DNA from: Bacillota bacterium | Lineage (GTDB): Bacteria > Bacillota > Clostridia > Christensenellales > SZUA-584 | NCBI GenBank assembly: GCA_023436115.1 | Contig: JAEZKQ010000030.1 | Span: 1-64,000 of the forward strand | DNA: 64,000 nt | Direction: 5' to 3' | Shown here: positions 60,936 to 64,000 of the stretch, in pieces | Numbering within the stretch: position 1 is the stretch's first letter | Layout: every line of letters begins with the position of its first letter | The notes under the pieces: generated by a model | What the model saw: the letters and a program-made list of their open reading frames with translations, nothing else | Database searches by the model: none | What the model was told of the DNA's origin: nothing | Position numbers and translations under genes: made by a program

Positions 60936-61994
60936 ATGGACTATAGAGTGGCTTTTAATCTGTTTGGCATACCGATTCACTGGTATGGTATCATCATTGC
61001 CACAGGACTCATCATAGGCGTTATACTTGGCGTACTGGAAGCAAAGCGCAGGGGCTACCGCTCGGAAATGGTGCTGGACTTTATGCTGCTCGCAATACCC
61101 ATTGGTATTATTTGCGCGCGGCTGTATTATGTTGCTTTTGCTTGGGAAACCTATGCCGACAATATACTTAAAGCCTTTGCCATTTGGGAAGGAGGGCTGG
61201 CGATATACGGCGCTGTCATAGGCGGTGTAATTGCGGCTCTTATTTTTTATAAATGGCGCAGAATTTCTATTGGCGAAATGCTGGATATCGCCGCACCAAG
61301 CTTAATAATCGCACAAGGTATTGGCCGGTGGGGCAACTTTGTGAATCAGGAAGCCTATGGCGTCATGATTACAGATACTGCGTGGCAATGGTTTCCGGCC
61401 GGCGTTCAGATCGACGGCAACTGGCACATGGCAACCTTCTTTTATGAGTTTGCATGGAATATGATTGTTTTCGTCATATTAATGCTGCTGAGGAAGAAAA
61501 TAAAGGTGAGGGGTGGCGTGTTTGCTCTATATGGAGTACTGTATGGCTTTGGACGATTCTGGATTGAATCCCTAAGAACGGACAGCTTGATGCTCAGTTC
61601 CTTAAGGATTTCTCAGATTGTGAGCCTTGTGCTGATTGTGGGCGGCATACTCTACCTGGTGATTATGTCACGCAGGAAGAAGGAATATCCGGCTTATGAC
61701 GGTTATTACAGCATAAGCTGGACGAATGAACAGATTGAGGAGTATAAAGCGAACAGCAAGGTGATGCGGGCTCAGGATGACGCCAAGAGGGCTTCGAATA
61801 AAGCCAAAGAGCTGCTCGAAAAATACGACGACCAGATGAAAAAAGTCAAGAAGGCTGAAGCAAAAGCCCAAAAGGCTCTAAAGAAGCTGGAAAAGGCTCA
61901 AATAAAGTCTGAAAATGCACAGAAAGAAAAGGTAACAATTTTAGAAACCAAATCCGATGAGGAAGTTGTGCAAGACGATAATAAGGAGTCATAA
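60936..61994 (+). CDS. lgt: Prolipoprotein diacylglyceryl transferase with charged C-terminal tail
   Basis: Lgt moves diacylglycerol from phosphatidylglycerol to the lipobox cysteine of prolipoproteins in the membrane. Seven helices and the signature GRWGNFVNQEAYG are present, with IPIGIICARLYYV and YGAVIGG before it. The 352-residue length exceeds the usual 260-290: about 80 extra C-terminal residues (from about 270) form a Lys/Ala/Glu-rich coiled coil ending in an acidic tail. Ribosome site CGGAGG. pncB starts nine bases after the stop. Confidence 0.95.
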   Translation: MDYRVAFNLFGIPIHWYGIIIATGLIIGVILGVLEAKRRGYRSEMVLDFMLLAIPIGIICARLYYVAFAWETYADNILKAFAIWEGGLAIYGAVIGGVIAALIFYKWRRISIGEMLDIAAPSLIIAQGIGRWGNFVNQEAYGVMITDTAWQWFPAGVQIDGNWHMATFFYEFAWNMIVFVILMLLRKKIKVRGGVFALYGVLYGFGRFWIESLRTDSLMLSSLRISQIVSLVLIVGGILYLVIMSRRKKEYPAYDGYYSISWTNEQIEEYKANSKVMRAQDDAKRASNKAKELLEKYDDQMKKVKKAEAKAQKALKKLEKAQIKSENAQKEKVTILETKSDEEVVQDDNKES

Positions 61995-62003
61995 GAAATC
62001 ATT

Positions 62004-63434
62004 ATGCGAAATTTAACCATGCTGACGGATTTATATCAGCTGACAATGATGTATGGTTACCATAAGTTCGGGATGTCTCATAAGCAGGCTGTATTTGATC
62101 TGTTTTATAGAAAATCGGCTTTCGACAGTGCTTATGCAATCGCCGCAGGCTTGGAACAGGTCATAGAATTTATTAACAATCTGCATTTTTCTGATGAAGA
62201 CATTGCCTATTTACGCTCCCTTTCTCTGTTTGACGAAGGCTTCTTAACGCTTCTCAAAGAGTTTACATTCACCGGCGAGATTTATGCGGTCAAAGAGGGA
62301 ACAGTCGTGTTCCCCTTTGAACCGCTGATACGTGTGAAAGCGCCTATTATGGAAGCGCAGCTTATTGAAACAGCCATGCTTAACCTGATAAACCATCAAA
62401 CACTGATTGCCACCAAGGCATCCAGAGTTGTTTATGCGGCCGAAGGCAGCAGCGTTCTGGAGTTTGGCTTGCGCCGTGCCCAAGGGCCGGATGCGGGCAT
62501 CTACGGTGCCAGAGCTGCTATTATCGGCGGCTGTTCATCAACATCCAATGTGATGACGGGAGAGTTATACGACATCCCGGCCAAAGGCACGCATGCGCAC
62601 AGCTGGGTGATGAGTTTTCCGCAGGAGATTGACGCGTTTCGTGCGTATGCAGAAATTTTTCCGGATTCATGCCTATTACTGGTGGATACATATGATACGC
62701 TTAAAAGCGGTGTTCCCAACGCTATCAAGGTTTTTGAGGAGCTCCGCGCTAAAGGGCATACACCGATCGGCATCCGTCTTGATTCGGGCGACCTTGCCTA
62801 TTTAAGTAAAAAAGCGAGAGTTATGCTGGATAATGCGGGTTTTCCCGACGCAAAAATATTCGCTTCGAGCGATATAGACGAATGGCTGATACGCGATATG
62901 AAGCTGCAGGGAGCCAAGATCGACGTTTGGGGCGTGGGCACAAAGCTGATTACAGCCGACGGCTGTCCGGCTCTGGGCGGCGTTTATAAGCTGGCCGCTG
63001 AGATATCGGATGGGCAGATCGTGCCGAAAATTAAAGTCAGCGACAATGTCGAAAAAATCACCAATCCGGGGTATAAAAAAACTGTTCGCCTTTATGACAA
63101 TACGACACAAAAAGCGATTGCCGATTTAATTATGCTGGATGAAGAAGTGATCGATGAGACGCAGCCGCTGGTTATTTTCCATCCTGTAGACACATGGAAA
63201 CGTATGAGACTTACAAACTATCATGCGAAAGAAATGCTCATACCCGTCTATGTTGACGGAAAGCAGGTGTATGAATCACCGCCTTTGATGGAGATACAAG
63301 CCTATGCAAAGCAGGATCTCGATACTTTCTGGGACGAGATCAAGCGTGTTGTAAATCCGCAGGAATATAAAGTTGACCTGTCTTACAAGCTTTACGATTT
63401 AAAGAAAACGCTGCTGGAGCAATGGGCAAACTAG
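62004..63434 (+). CDS. pncB: Nicotinate phosphoribosyltransferase
   Basis: A 476-residue enzyme of NAD salvage that makes nicotinate mononucleotide from nicotinate and PRPP, with ATP hydrolysis. LTDLYQLTMMYGY is the family start, EFGLRRAQGPDAG a core segment, and GTHAHSWVMSF holds the phosphorylated histidine region; GVGTKLITADG also fits. AAGGAG lies 15 bases upstream, which is long. It is co-transcribed with lgt and ends at a strong terminator. Confidence 0.95.
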   Translation: MRNLTMLTDLYQLTMMYGYHKFGMSHKQAVFDLFYRKSAFDSAYAIAAGLEQVIEFINNLHFSDEDIAYLRSLSLFDEGFLTLLKEFTFTGEIYAVKEGTVVFPFEPLIRVKAPIMEAQLIETAMLNLINHQTLIATKASRVVYAAEGSSVLEFGLRRAQGPDAGIYGARAAIIGGCSSTSNVMTGELYDIPAKGTHAHSWVMSFPQEIDAFRAYAEIFPDSCLLLVDTYDTLKSGVPNAIKVFEELRAKGHTPIGIRLDSGDLAYLSKKARVMLDNAGFPDAKIFASSDIDEWLIRDMKLQGAKIDVWGVGTKLITADGCPALGGVYKLAAEISDGQIVPKIKVSDNVEKITNPGYKKTVRLYDNTTQKAIADLIMLDEEVIDETQPLVIFHPVDTWKRMRLTNYHAKEMLIPVYVDGKQVYESPPLMEIQAYAKQDLDTFWDEIKRVVNPQEYKVDLSYKLYDLKKTLLEQWAN

Positions 63435-63469
63435 ACCTGACTTTTTGCTAAAATAAGACGCAACCATCC

Positions 63470-63517
63470 GCACCGTCCGACATTATTCAAATACCGGACG
63501 GTGCTATTCTTTTTTTA
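63470..63517 (+). terminator. Terminator after pncB
   Basis: Perfect 10-bp stem GCACCGTCCG (63470-63479) and CGGACGGTGC (63495-63504), then a T-run. Confidence 0.88.
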
Positions 63518-63537
63518 CTAAAAGGAGGGTGGTCTTA

Positions 63538-63999
63538 ATGAACAATTTGAAAAAGAGCATTATGGGAAAATATAATGCCGCCGACGTAGACAGGTTGTTG
63601 TTAAAAGTGAGGAACGATTATGAGCTGTGTTTAAAAGAACAAAAAGAGAGGATCATTTCGCTTCGTAATGAGAACAGAGAGCTTGCGCAAACGCTGGCAG
63701 GATTCCGCAGCAATGAGCAGTACATTATCGGGGCCATTACGCGTGCGGAGGAGACAGCACAAGCGATACTGAATCAGGCGAAAGTACAGGCCGACGAGAT
63801 TTTAGAGCAAGCCAAACGTGAACAGCAACAAATAAAAACAGCCGTAGAAGGCTGTTATGAAAAGCTCCAAAGGCTCAGGATTACAAGCGAAGATATTTAT
63901 CGCGCTGTCACCAAAGCGGTGGGCGAGCAGGAGGAATTGGGAAGAGGCGTCAACAATGTGCGGCCTTTTATCAGCTTATACGAAAGCTCCAATGTATAA
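63538..63999 (+). CDS. DivIVA-like coiled-coil protein
   Basis: ATG at 63538 with AAGGAGGG nine bases upstream. The 153-residue protein opens with MGKYNAADVDRLLLKVRNDYE, like the DivIVA/GpsB N-terminal lipid-binding segment, and then has coiled coils (EQKERIISLRNENRELAQTL; AILNQAKVQADEILEQAKRE). DivIVA proteins mark cell poles and division sites, but this is a short, diverged member, so its exact role is unknown. It directly follows a terminator and its own promoter is not resolved. Confidence 0.65.
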   Translation: MNNLKKSIMGKYNAADVDRLLLKVRNDYELCLKEQKERIISLRNENRELAQTLAGFRSNEQYIIGAITRAEETAQAILNQAKVQADEILEQAKREQQQIKTAVEGCYEKLQRLRITSEDIYRAVTKAVGEQEELGRGVNNVRPFISLYESSNV

Positions 64000-64000
64000 A

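Overview
The window is chromosomal DNA from an endospore-forming, anaerobe-like Gram-positive bacterium, most likely a member of class Clostridia. The evidence is a full division and cell-wall (dcw) cluster whose murE carries the diaminopimelate-type DNPR motif, the sporulation genes spoIVA and cwlD, a SpoVD/PBP2-type transpeptidase, a ctsR-mcsA-mcsB-clpC operon with its CtsR box, and strong Shine-Dalgarno sites with some TTG and GTG starts. I cannot place it at genus level. No tRNA, rRNA, CRISPR array, transposase or phage gene is visible.

Left part (1-5.2 kb): a 5'-truncated CotH-type kinase, a VTC polyphosphate-polymerase domain protein and a DUF4956 membrane protein form a module. A DUF3784 membrane protein follows, then on the minus strand an orphan anti-sigma-like membrane protein behind a decayed ECF sigma factor gene. 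From 5.4 to 19.2 kb is the dcw cluster: MraZ boxes, mraZ, rsmH, ftsL-like, PBP with two PASTA domains, then an internal terminator and promoter, murE, mraY, murD, ftsW/spoVE, murA, divIB, ftsA and ftsZ. murF, murG, murB and murC are absent from it.

Middle part (19-33.5 kb): a rhodanese lipoprotein, cysS, a stand-alone GcvH-like protein, a DUF1461 membrane protein, tsaD and cwlD are followed by the CtsR-controlled protein quality-control operon, a TRIC-family protein, a uracil permease behind a recognisable PyrR-type attenuator, and spoIVA.

Right part (33.5-64 kb) is more accessory: MarR, a CYTH-like protein, iron alcohol dehydrogenase, a LysM/M14 peptidase, an EAL phosphodiesterase with a degenerate GGDEF, a cold-shock gene behind a terminator-like hairpin, a metallophosphoesterase, an ABC pair without a binding protein, dnaE, mtrB (TRAP), a thioesterase, a chemoreceptor, and a BlaI/M56 pair with a dyad operator. 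Next come two tandem patatin-like proteins (the second lacks the catalytic serine), then two tandem c-di-GMP-I riboswitches, each with its own terminator, in front of a 1527-residue surface protein built from Listeria-Bacteroides-type repeats. The window ends with lgt bearing a long charged tail, nicotinate phosphoribosyltransferase and a DivIVA-like coiled-coil protein.

The most unusual units are the doubled c-di-GMP switch with its membrane-anchored repeat adhesin, the active/inactive patatin pair, the cold-shock leader hairpin, and TRAP encoded away from any trp gene.
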